DNA of 20,694 nucleotides, taken from IMG/VR virus record IMGVR_UViG_3300026094_000049, positions 1 through 20,694 of that record. One strand, 5' to 3'. How positions within the stretch are numbered: position 1 is the stretch's first letter; the number at the start of each line of letters is the position of its first letter. The DNA is from a virus. The translations under genes were made by a program, and so were the position numbers. Positions 1 through 10,600 of the stretch are shown here, one piece after another. The notes below the pieces were generated by a model that made no database searches, had not been told where the DNA came from, and saw only the letters and a program-made list of their open reading frames with translations.

Positions 1-59
1 CTTGCATCAAGAACCTGAGTTAGTTCTTGTCCGTCAAATCTGTTAATGGTATATGCCAT
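1..59 (-). CDS. Third tail fibre gene, N-terminal fragment (3' end beyond window)
   Basis: An ATG at 57-59 opens a frame that runs to the window edge, 20 bases after the previous stop. AAGGA at 67-71 with a 7-base spacer supports the start. The 19 visible codons read MAYTINRFDGQELTQVLDA. This matches the opening of the two upstream fibres in style (MAYTIAYTDEANNG and MSYRINTTNGDL) and resembles fibre N-termini I recall from marine T4-like phages. It is therefore probably a third member of the tandem family carrying the same virion-attachment module. Its distal domain cannot be seen. Confidence 0.65.
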   Translation of the reverse strand, partial: MAYTINRFDGQELTQVLDA

Positions 60-79
60 TCGTTTATCCTTGTGCCCTA

Positions 80-1975
80 TTATGTCTCATATTGACTGGT
101 GTTTTGCCAAACCCAGCTTCCGTTTACTACTTGATAAACAAATAAAAATCTTGTAGGTACCGGAGTAAATGTTGCATCAGCAGTAGAAAAGTTAATGTCT
201 TTGACCACAGATTCTGACTGCAAATTGTTTTCAAGGTCTATTGGATCTGTTAATTTAGTTACATCTTCAAATGTTTTGTCCATTGCATTTGCAATGTTAA
301 TGCCAGAAATTTCTGTGTTTGCATAATCTACACCAAGAATGCGTGCAAAAACTCCATTTTCTTTTTCAACGGCTGGAGATAAATCTTGCAAAATGTCTCT
401 GACATCATTGTTTGGGTCGACTAACCCAGTAACATCAAGACTGAGGGCAACCGGCAGTTTTCTAATTTCGCTGTCTACGTAACCTTTGTTTGTGGCTGCT
501 GTGGCATCTGTGCCAGGCAAAGGAAGATTGGTTATCTTTTTGTTATTAACTGATATATTACCCTGAGGATTTAGAACCAAATCGGCTCCGCTGATGGTTG
601 ATATTGTGTTACCATCAATGTTCACATTGTCAACATTGAGATCAACCAATGTGCCTATGCTGTTTAATCCATTTGCTTGTGTGACACTGCTGGAAAGTGT
701 GTTTTGACTTAAAACCAGATTACCACCTATTTTGTAATGAAATCCATCTTCGACATTGACATGCACATTTGAAGTCCATGCGTTGTCTGTAAGATTCCAG
801 TACCAATCTTTTGATCCTTGAGATGATCTAACTGTTAATCCTGCACCGTCAACATCAGCATCTGTGCCTTCTGTTGATCCTTCTAGCAGTGCAAGCTCAA
901 TGTTTTTGTCTTCTACTTGCAATGTGTCTACATTTACATAAGTGGCAGAGCCGTTTACTGTCAAATTGCCATCGATCACGGTATCGCCTGTGGTGTGTAA
1001 ATCACCTGTGATATCCAGAGTGTATTGTGGAGCGGTATTGTATATGCCAATATTGGATTCAGAAGAATCAGAATACAATGCAGTAACAAAATTGTTGCTT
1101 ATTCTGTGCCTTATTGCAAAATCAGTGATAGGTTGTTGGGTTTCTATTACCGAAGTCGAGCCTATCACTTGCAGTGTTGCATAGTCAGTTCCGTCTAGAC
1201 CAATTGTCAGTCCTTCTGAGTTTTGAATGGTGAGACTGCCAGTAGTTTCCTGATTTTGATTAGCAAATAAAAAATCATTTGTGTTGAATTGATTGCCTTG
1301 AGAATCTTGCAAAGAAAAAGCTGACCGAACACTTCCGTGATAAACAAAATTGTCGTCTACAATATTATAGCCTTTCCTTATTAATTGCCGCAAAGGAAAC
1401 ACTGTGTCATTAGGGTCATCAGGATAACCTGGTATTTTTCCGCCCGCTCCTAATCTAAACTCGGCATTGGCGATTACAGCCACTAATGTATCAGACACAA
1501 AAAGATTTAGAACAACCTGTTCTTTGTTATTAACATCAATTACACTGGCTACTTCGAATCCTGTTTTTCCTTCGGCTCTGGTATATTCAGGGCCAACTAG
1601 TGTGATTTCACCGTCGTTGTTTCCGTCAAAGAAGTAAAGTTTTCTATTTTCAGAATCTATCCATAAATCGCCTGCTACTAAAATTGGCTGCGTAGGACTT
1701 ACAATTGGCGCGCCTGCTGTTTTAAATGTGTCGCCATTGTAAATTTTGAGACGCTGAGCATTGGTATCATACCATAATTGCCCGGTAAGAGGATTTCCCG
1801 GAGCATTTGTATTTGCAAAATTCTCCATTACACGTATAAAATTTTCATTTATACTTTCGCCGAACCCGGTTGAGTTTCTTCCAACAAGAGTAATGTCTGT
1901 GCTGGTTACATCCAACTGTCCATCTGCTAGTTCTACTACAAGATCACCGTTTGTGGTATTGATTCTATAACTCAT
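80..1975 (-). CDS. Tail fibre protein, paralogue of the preceding collar fibre (631 aa)
   Basis: The ATG at 1973-1975 overlaps the previous TAA as TAATG; only a weak AGAG lies 7 bases upstream, so re-initiation after the previous gene is likely. Residues 1-330 follow the same plan as the preceding fibre: GFGESINENFIRVMENFA, GQLWYD, LKIYNGDTF, GDLWIDSENRKLYFFDG, LVGPEY, then a shaft with NIGIYNTAPQYTLDITGD. After that it diverges. Residues 331-415 contain DGNLTVNGSATYVNVDTLQV and VEDKNIELALLEG followed by a WYWNLTDNAWTS stretch, a module I recall from cyanophage fibres. KITNLPLPGTDATAATNKGY near 480, followed by VDSEI, is the common fibre signature before the distal part. The C-terminus (FLFVYQVVNGSWVWQNT) has no collar domain and no S74 chaperone. 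It probably forms a trimeric fibre or a shaft segment that pairs with another fibre (inference). Confidence 0.82.
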   Translation of the reverse strand: MSYRINTTNGDLVVELADGQLDVTSTDITLVGRNSTGFGESINENFIRVMENFANTNAPGNPLTGQLWYDTNAQRLKIYNGDTFKTAGAPIVSPTQPILVAGDLWIDSENRKLYFFDGNNDGEITLVGPEYTRAEGKTGFEVASVIDVNNKEQVVLNLFVSDTLVAVIANAEFRLGAGGKIPGYPDDPNDTVFPLRQLIRKGYNIVDDNFVYHGSVRSAFSLQDSQGNQFNTNDFLFANQNQETTGSLTIQNSEGLTIGLDGTDYATLQVIGSTSVIETQQPITDFAIRHRISNNFVTALYSDSSESNIGIYNTAPQYTLDITGDLHTTGDTVIDGNLTVNGSATYVNVDTLQVEDKNIELALLEGSTEGTDADVDGAGLTVRSSQGSKDWYWNLTDNAWTSNVHVNVEDGFHYKIGGNLVLSQNTLSSSVTQANGLNSIGTLVDLNVDNVNIDGNTISTISGADLVLNPQGNISVNNKKITNLPLPGTDATAATNKGYVDSEIRKLPVALSLDVTGLVDPNNDVRDILQDLSPAVEKENGVFARILGVDYANTEISGINIANAMDKTFEDVTKLTDPIDLENNLQSESVVKDINFSTADATFTPVPTRFLFVYQVVNGSWVWQNTSQYET

Positions 1976-3996
1976 TACAGTACTCTGCCCATGTATATTA
2001 TGTAATTAAATGTAAGACTTGGATTCATCAAATTCAGCGGCTGACCAAGTTCGTCAGTAGACACTACTCCGCCTGAATTGGGAATTTTTTGTGCATTTCC
2101 AAAAGAAGTTGGTGCGCTTGCAGTTGATTCATTCCCAACAGGTGTGGAGTTGTCTTCTCTGGTTGCAAAAAACTGTTCTCCGTCGGTGCTGCGTAAATCG
2201 TGAACGTGTTGTGGCAAATTTTGCACGGAAATTTCTGTGTCTTCTTGTCCGCCTTCTGCGCCAACAAAATCGGCATAACTGGCTTCGACTACATCGGCAC
2301 TTGTGCCGCCCATATTATCCGCACCAAGCGGCATTCTGCCGCGCAAATCTGGCACACGGAAAAATCCTGGTGTTACTGTTGATTCTCCGCCAAATTTAAA
2401 ACCTATAGCTGCAAAAAGATCACTGTAATCGCCTATTAAATACTGCGACCCATCACAGAATTTCCAACCAGGCGGTTCTGTGTCTCCTACATAAGGCATT
2501 ATTACACCCGGCGGGTTAGTTGGAACAGAATCCAGCAAAGTCTTTTGTGAAACTTTGAATAATCCACTGGTGCCTTCGGTTCTGTTAACCAGCAGTTCAT
2601 CTGTGCCCAATGTGCTTGAAATCGAATCTTTAGAACTTATTACTGCGTTATTCAGTGTAGTTGTAAATGTTTTTAAAGATCCACCTGTTTTGCCGTCAAA
2701 CACAATATCGTCCGCTGCAACATCTCCAGTTATTCTAAATGTGGTAGCAGTTTCAAGCTGTTCTGCTTCGCCGGCAATTCCAGACACAGTTCCATTTACA
2801 TTGCCTGTTAGGTCGCCAATAAAATCTGTAGCAAAAACCTGCTGCCATTTTTCGTTGGAAGTTCCTAAATTTCGTGTGTTATTGCCATCGGGTCTCACAT
2901 TAGCAAAAGTTGACAAATTTGCAAAAGTCGAATCACCTGCTACGTTAAGGTTTTTTGCAATGCCTACGCCGCCTTTGGTTACTATAGCACCTGTGTTAAA
3001 ATCGTTGCTTTGTTGTGTGCTGTCTATCTCCAGTGTGCCACTGGTTTTTGCATTTCCTATTACGTCTAATGCTTCATCAGGAGCTTCGTTGTTTATTCCC
3101 AGTCTTTGAGCACTGTCAATGCGCAGCACAGTTTGCGATATACCATCACTTTTCACACGCACATCAATGCTGGAGCCTTCAATTTGATGTTCGATTAGAC
3201 CAGCTTGTCCTTCTATGCCAATGTTCAACGCTGCATCTGTACCAATGACTACGCCGCTGTTGTTTTGAACATTGATAGGAAAAAGAGTTGTAGATACAGC
3301 ATCGCCTCTGAGAAAGTTACCTGCTTCAACGGGTTCGTTGTTTACCAATAATGCTTCTGCTGTTTCTGCTCTGCCTATAAATTTTGGGACGCCGTTGCCT
3401 GTGATGTCTCTGTTGGCAAGATTAATACCTGGTCTTATTGTGGTAAACCCTGGAATAACAGTTTTTGGCGTAAATTCAAAGGACGAAATTATGGAAACCA
3501 CCTGTGCATCAACTTCGATTACGGTAACCGAGTAAACTTGGTTGTCAATTGCCACAACTTCTCTAGGCGATGACCCGGTTGCTAGACCGTCTGCAAAATC
3601 GGGTCCTATTAATATCCATTCAGAACCGCTGTTCAAATACAACTGACGATTATCAGTGTCGACCCATAAATCGCCTTCTTGAGTGAAAGCAACATCTGGC
3701 TCGTTGGTGCCTTTGTTTAGACCACCACCAGGAACCCAGCTGGTTCCATCATATACTTTCAACTGCTCTATGCCAGGAGTGTTGTCGTACCATAACTGCC
3801 CTTCTGTTGGACGGGGAGGAGGACTGGATGCTGAAAAATTTTCTAAAATGTGCAAAAAGTTTTCTGCAATAGCTGGGCCGTATCCTGTGTACTGTCTTCC
3901 GGGAATTTTGATAGAGGTTTGATTGTTGATTGTTCTGTCTTCAACAACTATCACTCCATTGTTTGCTTCGTCTGTGTACGCAATAGTGTACGCCAT
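1975..3996 (-). CDS. Tail fibre protein with C-terminal phage tail-collar domain (673 aa)
   Basis: Start ATG at 3994-3996; GAGG with a 7-base spacer sits inside the last codons of the upstream gene. Residues 1-135 are the N-terminal module shared with the next gene: GYGPAIAENFLHILENF, then GQLWYD, LKVYDGTSW, GDLWVDTDNRQLY and LIGPDF. Residues 220-360 hold a fibre shaft (NFLRGD, LGINNEAPDEALDVIGNA, then GAIVTKGGVGIAKNLNVAGD). Residues 373-415 contain RNLGTSNEKWQQVFATDF, typical of phage long fibres. From about 493 comes a tail-collar domain (Pfam Tail_Collar type): GVIMPYVG, PPGWKFCDG, FRVPDLRGRMPLGADN near 545, NLPQHVHD near 593 and a terminal NYIIYMG. Collar domains occur in T4 gp12 and in receptor-binding fibre tips; the NLPQHVHD histidines resemble the metal-binding His-x-His region of gp12-type tips. 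The N-terminal module probably attaches the fibre to the virion (inference from sharing). It may be this phage's short-fibre equivalent. Confidence 0.85.
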   Translation of the reverse strand: MAYTIAYTDEANNGVIVVEDRTINNQTSIKIPGRQYTGYGPAIAENFLHILENFSASSPPPRPTEGQLWYDNTPGIEQLKVYDGTSWVPGGGLNKGTNEPDVAFTQEGDLWVDTDNRQLYLNSGSEWILIGPDFADGLATGSSPREVVAIDNQVYSVTVIEVDAQVVSIISSFEFTPKTVIPGFTTIRPGINLANRDITGNGVPKFIGRAETAEALLVNNEPVEAGNFLRGDAVSTTLFPINVQNNSGVVIGTDAALNIGIEGQAGLIEHQIEGSSIDVRVKSDGISQTVLRIDSAQRLGINNEAPDEALDVIGNAKTSGTLEIDSTQQSNDFNTGAIVTKGGVGIAKNLNVAGDSTFANLSTFANVRPDGNNTRNLGTSNEKWQQVFATDFIGDLTGNVNGTVSGIAGEAEQLETATTFRITGDVAADDIVFDGKTGGSLKTFTTTLNNAVISSKDSISSTLGTDELLVNRTEGTSGLFKVSQKTLLDSVPTNPPGVIMPYVGDTEPPGWKFCDGSQYLIGDYSDLFAAIGFKFGGESTVTPGFFRVPDLRGRMPLGADNMGGTSADVVEASYADFVGAEGGQEDTEISVQNLPQHVHDLRSTDGEQFFATREDNSTPVGNESTASAPTSFGNAQKIPNSGGVVSTDELGQPLNLMNPSLTFNYIIYMGRVL

Positions 3997-3998
3997 TT

Positions 3999-4613
3999 TT
4001 AAACCTCGTTAAACCCAGACAACGACTGGACTCTCACAGTGTAATCAATCTGTATCAGCCTATTCAAACTTTTTTGCACCGGATGAAATATCACATGAGT
4101 AAGCAATCTTCCGTTTCCGGTGTTAGAAAATGCACGCAGTCCTAGTTCGTCAAAGATATAATCACTAGTGGTGTCCGTGCCGGTGTCAAATGCATCTTGA
4201 TCAGGCGGTTCGCCGTAATCCAATAAGCAGGTAACAAACACGTCGGTGTAATTTGTACCTGCAACGTGCCGTGTTTCTAATTTGTTTCTAACAGGATCCA
4301 GATTGTTTACTGAGCGGTCGTCTACAACTTTGGAATAGGTTTGATTGTACAAAGCAGCATTTGTTCCTGTGGAATTTGGCGTCAGGTATGTTATAATTCC
4401 TGTAGGGTCTACGGACGTTCCTCCATTTCCAAAACTCATCTCATAAATCATGCCTGTGCCTTGATTGGCAAGACTTTCAGCAAGTGAAATGCTCATGTTT
4501 TCATAATGAATAGCATTGCGCTTGTCAATTATAGTTTCACCTGACTCAGGATCATGAATTTTAATGTGTCCTTGCAATAAAATTCCATTGGTATCTTTAA
4601 AATTATCTGACAT
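3999..4613 (-). CDS. Conserved phage virion structural protein (204 aa), function unknown
   Basis: The ATG at 4611-4613 is preceded by GTAGGA with a 7-base spacer, 21 bases after the giant gene stops. It is a soluble protein without signal peptide or membrane segment. It reads as a compact beta-rich domain: GHIKIHDPESGETIIDKRNA opens it, followed by a Gly-rich turn (MSFGNGGTSVDPTG near residue 60) and a C-terminal HVIFHPVQKSLNRLIQIDYT segment. I recall very similar small proteins annotated only as virion structural protein beside fibre genes in marine T4-like phages. Its length and its place just before a tail-collar gene recall T4 gp11 (219 aa) before gp12, but I see no gp11 motif, so that is only a positional analogy. 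The final Glu-Val codons carry the GAGG ribosome site of the next gene, 2 bases away, so the two are probably translated together. A fibre connector or small baseplate component is a reasonable guess. Confidence 0.7.
   Translation of the reverse strand: MSDNFKDTNGILLQGHIKIHDPESGETIIDKRNAIHYENMSISLAESLANQGTGMIYEMSFGNGGTSVDPTGIITYLTPNSTGTNAALYNQTYSKVVDDRSVNNLDPVRNKLETRHVAGTNYTDVFVTCLLDYGEPPDQDAFDTGTDTTSDYIFDELGLRAFSNTGNGRLLTHVIFHPVQKSLNRLIQIDYTVRVQSLSGFNEV
4004..4007 (-). promoter_or_regulatory. Ribosome binding site of the collar-fibre gene, embedded in upstream codons
   Basis: GAGG with a 7-base spacer precedes the ATG at 3996. It is formed by the final Glu-Val codons of the 204-residue gene, so the two reading frames share this signal. 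Confidence 0.5.
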
Positions 4614-4618
4614 TTTTT

Positions 4619-4624
4619 ATTCCT
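4619..4624 (-). promoter_or_regulatory. Ribosome binding site of the 204-aa structural gene
   Basis: AGGA at 4621-4624 (part of GTAGGA), followed by an A-rich 7-base spacer, precedes the ATG at 4613. It fixes that start and lies just downstream of the late-promoter candidate. Confidence 0.6.
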
Positions 4625-4631
4625 ACTGTGT

Positions 4632-4639
4632 TATTTATC
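4632..4639 (-). promoter_or_regulatory. T4-like late promoter candidate, GATAAATA
   Basis: On the minus strand the octamer GATAAATA overlaps the stop codon of the giant gene. It fits the NATAAATA form of the T4 late promoter reported for cyanomyoviruses and has one mismatch to T4 TATAAATA. Initiation about 6-7 bases downstream would leave a leader of about 12 bases that still contains the GTAGGA ribosome site of the 204-residue gene. It sits in one of the few intergenic gaps. An eight-base motif in AT-rich DNA can also occur by chance. Confidence 0.4.
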
Positions 4640-7600
4640 GTGGTAGATCAGTTGTTTGAGACTGCAAAAAACGCGATATGTCTGATTCAGATTGTGCAAG
4701 TGGCACACCTTGAGTACTCCACACCGTGCCGACCTTGCGTATAATAGTTATGTTCTCGCCTTCACCCGGTGCTGTGTTCAAGATTACTGAATTATTTTGA
4801 ATAGCAAATTCAGTTGGTAAAACTGTATCGCCTTCTGGCGAGTCTTGGGCTAGCAAAGGGTCAAAACTGGCAATACTATTTTTACGCAGGCGCTGTCCGC
4901 CCACAAATATTTCCACAGCATCTTGCATTAACATTTCAAAGTCGACTTGATATTGCACAGTTTCTCCATCTCCTTCAAAAGTTTGCACATCGGTTCTATC
5001 GTTGTAAGGCAATGAATTGCTGGATCCTTGCTCCACAAATGATGTGCCTGTCGGATACAGTTGTTTTATACCTGTGCCAAGTGTGCCTCGTCTCAGCTGT
5101 TTTAAACTGTTGCCATCTTTTACAAAATATTCAATTCTTTCTCCATTAACAAATATCACACCAGGATAACGAGAATCATATTCCGGAGATGGTAGATCTG
5201 TGGCATCGTCAACTTCTATTACAGTGTCGTACCAGCGCAAGTCGGCAGCAAGGTTGAAGGTTTGTCCCAATCGTTTATAGTGAGTTCTGTTCAGCATGTC
5301 TTTGAACTGTCTCCAACCATATTTGTTAGTTGTTGGAATCTCTGCGAGATGAAAAACATCAATTTTGTCGCCTATGTTTGGTTCATTTACCAAAATCACA
5401 TACTGTCTGTCATTGGAGAGCCAATAATCAACACTGGGATCCAGAGAAATTCCATTGACAGTTACCCATACCCACTGTGCATCAGTTGCAGGGGCTCTAA
5501 GAGCAATCACTCCTTTGGCTAACTGTCGGTACTCAAAATACTCTGCAGTTCCTTGAAGGTATTCTTGATTTTCTTCAACCTGCACTGTGTATCGTTGTAT
5601 GCCTTGGCTGTTATGGTTTGAAAATGAATAAACACGTATTTTTTCTCCGGCAGCAGGACTTTCGTCTAGGTGCAGCACTGGCTTGCCGGAGTCCGTGCCT
5701 CTTTCTTCTACAAACTGTTGATCTGAATCAAAAAATCCAAATCTGTAATCGCCGTCTGAGGTAACAAAAACTTCCATTGTATCGCCGGCTTCGGCTACGC
5801 CAAGATTCAATTTAATTATGCTGCCACTGCCTGCGTTTGCGCCAGACACTGAACTATCAAAAACTCCTGCACTTTCAAAGACGTAATCCTCTGGCTGAGA
5901 CAATACCGAACCATTTAAATAAACTTCTACTTCGTAAAAAGTTATTTCTCCTACTGGAATTTGATTAATGTTCAGCTGATATTCTGTTTGATTTTGCACA
6001 ATCTCAAACACTTCGGAATATCCGCTGTTTAAAACTGTGTTTCCTGCCTGCACAATAGTGTTTGCTCTGGCAGGTTGTTGTTGAAAAATTTCATTACTCA
6101 ACATAAATTCTGTAGTTGACCCATCTGATATAAATTCGTCTATGCTGGTTTCACTGTAATTTCTTTCTTGCACAGTGTCTTGTTCCAGCAACATTACATT
6201 TATAGAACTGTCAGCAGCTGGTGCCGCAGCAAAGCGAATCAATGTGTTGCCTGAGATTTCAAAAGAATTGTCTGACTGCAACAAATCAAATGTCTGTTTT
6301 TGCCCGTTTACAGTGACAAATGCTTCCTGTGTGTCACTGTATTCAACATCGGTGAGAAAATCAGTGGTAACACCGTTGCCAGTAAACTGTTCAATGTCCA
6401 GTATCTCATTGCCAGAATTGCCCAAAATTGTGATTGAAATCCGATCTGATTCTGCTGGTGCTTGTACAAAATCCACAGTTTGAGCGCCATAATTGATGTA
6501 GTAATTTTCGTCCAGTATCTGATAAATTCCATTCAATTTAACAAAAACATTCTGTTGTTTGATAGGCTTTGTGGTTATATCAAATTGCAGACTTGTGCCA
6601 TCTCCTACATAGTTGAGATTAATCACTGAACTTGAGCCGCCTATTGGTCTTTCAAAAACCTGTATGTCTAAGGTGTCTATGATCTGACCAGGCACTAATT
6701 CTTCCGGTCCAGATGAAGTGGTTGCTGTAACAAATCCGTCTCCGTCTGTTATAATGTCGCCTGCTGCTAAACCAGTTGCAGTTTGGTATGCTAAATCTCC
6801 GCCAGTGACTTGGCTGTCCAAGGTAGTAGGATCAGGAACAAATGCGCCGTCGGATGTGGTTTTTCTAAAGATTAACAACACTGTGTTGTCTTCCACGTCA
6901 GGCTCAGTATCTATGTTATAGTCAGACAACACAAGAGCCTGCGTTGACCCATCGCCTGTTATAGTTTCTGTCACAGCATCATTGTTTGTTTGTTCCGCTG
7001 AGCCAAAATTAGGATCGTCGATGCGAAGGTTTCTAACAGTATTACCATTGTCGTCGATTTCTTTGACATAGATATTGTAATCTGTGTCCAGCGCGAGCGG
7101 CCTTTCCAGGATCACTGTTTCTTCGACTGCTGTAGGAATAGCAAAAGAACTGTCTTCGAAGAATATTGCATTTTCTGAACTGTCCTGTTCTTTAATACGC
7201 ACGTGATCTACAGTGTTGAACTGTGCGTTCATTGCGCATTCCAATTGAATAGTGTCATTGCCTATGAATTCCACATATCCAGTGCCAGTGGTGCTGTCTT
7301 GTGTTAGAATTTTTGAATCATCTAAATCAAATGCGTCAGGAACGATATTGCCTGCAAAATGCAAAGTAACTTGTTTTCTATACAGAACCTCGTCTTCAAA
7401 AACAGTATCATAGATGTCCCAGGATTTTGTAAACCAAGGATCTGCATCCCATCCTGTGGTGCCGCCAAAGTCATATGAATCAACTTGTACTCCGCCATAG
7501 TCGATGCCTTCCATTAACTGACCAAGCTCGTTGCCTAGCTGTCCTACATCTGGTTGATACAAAAGATTGATTCTGTCTTGAGCATCGAGCAAATCAATGT

Positions 7601-10600
7601 TTTTGTAATATACCACTCTTACAGAACGATTGGCTATAGGAGCCTGCTCAAATGATATTCTACCATTCTGTCTTTCTCTGTCTTTGTCTGTATTATCAAC
7701 ATTTTTGTACGAATATTGTCCGCCCAGAACTTCTGTGTTGTCTACAAAAACAGCTATCTTGTCAGTTCGTAAATCCATTGGCCATTCTAGATCAAAATCA
7801 AATGTGGTTCCTGTGCCTACAAATGTTTCTTCGGTTTCAAGATTTTCAAACACAAACTGTCCAGAAACTCTGTCAAATTTGATCTGTGAATGAATTGATC
7901 TCACTGGAGAGCCGCCTAACTGTGCAACGGCTCTGGCAGCAGTTCCGCCATCGGCAATTGAACCATTAATTAGCACATTGGGTGCAGAAATGTATCCTGA
8001 CCCGGGGTCTGTAACTGTGATGTCGGACACAGTGCCGCCGCGGCCAACAGAAGCAACTGCTTTGGCTCCAGATCCGCCGCCGCCGGTTATTGTCACATAA
8101 GGAGCAGCTGTGTATCTGGATCCTGCATCAGCAACAGCAATATCTTCAATTGAAAAACCTACTTCGTCTAACCAATGTTTTTGAGGATAATCGGTTATGC
8201 CTTGCACAATTATTGAATTATCTCTGACCTGAGGATTATAAGGTTCTATTTTTTGAGTCACAGTGTTAAATCTTGGTGCAAGATCAAAATCTGTTGTCAT
8301 AGACCTTGTGTTATCCAATTTTTCGTAACTGGAAAGATATTCTCTTATGTTGGTCTTGAAAGGTTTTACTTCATTGACATAATCTTCGTAGTTTGGAAGA
8401 TTGTCATTTTGAAAAGTGACTTTCTGTTCAAGTTCGCCTACATTGTGTTGCGCTTTTATAAAACTGGTTTTGAAAGCCCAGTCCACATAGTTTTGTTCTG
8501 CAAACACATAACGAAGACTTGCAAAAAACAGTTGATTGTATTCATTGGACAATTCGTCTACAAAAAGGTTGTCTCTCACAGTTTCAAGTATAATTCTGGT
8601 TTCGCGAGAAGGAATAGCGTCATAGACTGTGTCATCAAATGTGGTAACATCAAACCCTGCTAAATTTTCAGTTACATCATAAAGAGCACTATCAAACTGT
8701 ATTGTGCCATTTTGTCTCCCTATGGTTTTATAATTTACAGTATAGTCAACATTTTCTTGATCATCAATTTTTTCCAGCAACAGCCATCCGCCTGTGCCAA
8801 TCGATTCTATCTTGACAATGTCACCTATTGAATCGCCTAAGCCATTTAACTGGTACGATTGGTCAATAACAAATGCAACTTCTGTAAATGCAGAATAACC
8901 TTGAGCATACCAATCTTGATATTGCCAATATTGAGCAACATCAAATCCTTGGCTTTCTACTCTGGTCCACTCCTGATCTGTTCTTTCATAAATTGCCCAG
9001 CGTCCTGACAGGTCGAGATCCTTTTCTACAAGAACGCTGTAGGGACGCACTGTTAATTGGGTGTTATTGCTATAATATTCGCCGGCTTCGTCGATTGCAG
9101 CCGAAACAACCGAGCCGTTGCTGTCTATCTCCGTGCGAATTTCTGCACCTGTTCCGCTGCCAGCAATTTCTACTCTAGGAGGATTTTGATATCCTCGGCC
9201 AGACTGTTCAATGTCAACATTTATGATTCTGCCATTTTCTATCACTGCAGAAAGTTGTGCTTGGCTAATCCGAGCTGTGCCTATAAATTGAAGATCTGCT
9301 TCAGTTTCCACAGTTCTGTCCCATTTGCCTGTTTGTGCAATCGGCTGAGGCTCTTTTTCGGTTAATCTACTGATATCTTTTTCGTCAACAATGAGATTCT
9401 GTTGAAGGACTCTGTTAACACGGTCGACGGTCTGTTTTAATGCTTCTGCTCTGTTAACAAACCAGCTCTGCCTTGGTCGATTTAAAGAACCATATTTTTC
9501 CTTAGCGCTCAATTCAATTGCAGGAACAGGGCGTCTGGCATTGTCGAATCCCACCAAACTGTCAAACCATTTTTGCTCTACATCTCTTGAAGGACGACTT
9601 GACGTAAGCCCGTCTGTGATTATTTGATATTGATTGTGAATATTAATAGTTTGGTCGTCAATAGTCCAATACTGTATCGATAGAGCAATGTCCCGATTTT
9701 TAATCAGTCTTTTACAGTTGAAAATAGCCCATTGATCAGGCGCAATCAAAGTAATAAACTGATACCCTTCGGCAGCTGGGTCAGCTATAAGGTTTGCTAT
9801 TGACTGTGCAGACAGTCTTCTTGTCTGACTCTGTGGCACTGTGCTTTTATTTTGTACCCAAAAATAGTATTTGATCGCAAATGTTTTTGATTCTCTGAAA
9901 TAGATCCTTTTTTCCACATAACCGTTGTCGCCGTAGCGAGTTGTGCCTGTAATTCCACGTGAGAATCCCTGTTCTGTGCCAGACTGTCTGTCCCATTCGG
10001 AAGGAGGTATATCGCTTTCTGTCCATTCGAATATATCAACAGTTGCAGTATTAGAATACAATCTGTTCCAGTTGTTAGCAGAATATGTGACAGAACTTTG
10101 GTAGGGATTTATAAATCTGGCATTAGACAGATTCCACCATACTTGTCCTACCTGTTTTTCTCCCCAGGAATTTGTTACATCAATCTGCACATCTTCGCCG
10201 TCAGTGTAAACAGCAGGATCATAATAGAGTTTGTAATCTATTTCTTGCTCTGCAGGCCCGGGTATTTTTCCTTGGTTTACATCAATGTAATCCAACCTTC
10301 TCACTAGTTGGTTTTCTCTGGTGTCGTAAAGAATTATCTGTTTGATCTTGTCTACATCCACTGTGGGCTTGATTGATCTTTGAGTTACCCAAACTGCTGA
10401 ATCAACTGCACGTCTGTAATCGACCAACCTGCCTTGCAGAGAGGAGTCACCTGCTAATGTAGGTAAACCCGCATATACATGATTGTTGTTGGCTTTTATT
10501 GATCTTCCAAAAAATCTCACGCCATCTTTGTCATAATCGATGGTTTGTCCGTATATGAAATATCCATCCAGGTTTTGATAAATTCCCACTGTGCCTGCAT

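Noticed and set aside
60-79. GATAAACG before the third fibre gene as a late promoter
   Set aside because: Two mismatches from the NATAAATA form, and it overlaps the spacer after the ribosome site, leaving no room for a leader.
2555-3109. Plus-strand open frame of 184 codons opposite the collar fibre gene
   Set aside because: Low-complexity Ser/Val/Pro/Leu-rich translation with no domain, antisense to a well-supported fibre gene whose motifs lie on the minus strand. It is a shadow of that gene's codon usage.
3295-3320. RGD tripeptide in the collar fibre (about residue 228) as an integrin-type binding motif
   Set aside because: It sits in the common fibre shaft motif NFLRxD, where Ser is usual at the middle position; a single Gly substitution is more likely than a binding site.
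1975-3996. Diversity-generating retroelement target at the collar-fibre tip
   Set aside because: No reverse transcriptase, template repeat or adenine-biased variable repeat was seen in the window.
8253-8663. Plus-strand open frame of 136 codons inside the giant gene, and similar ones such as 15842-16204
   Set aside because: Cys/Phe/Ile-rich or otherwise featureless translations, no convincing ribosome site, and full overlap with recognisable modules or continuous coding on the other strand.
10107-10118. TTTATAAATC palindrome resembling a late promoter
   Set aside because: It lies inside the propeller-flanking coding sequence of the giant gene, lacks the final A of NATAAATA on the minus strand, and no gene start follows.
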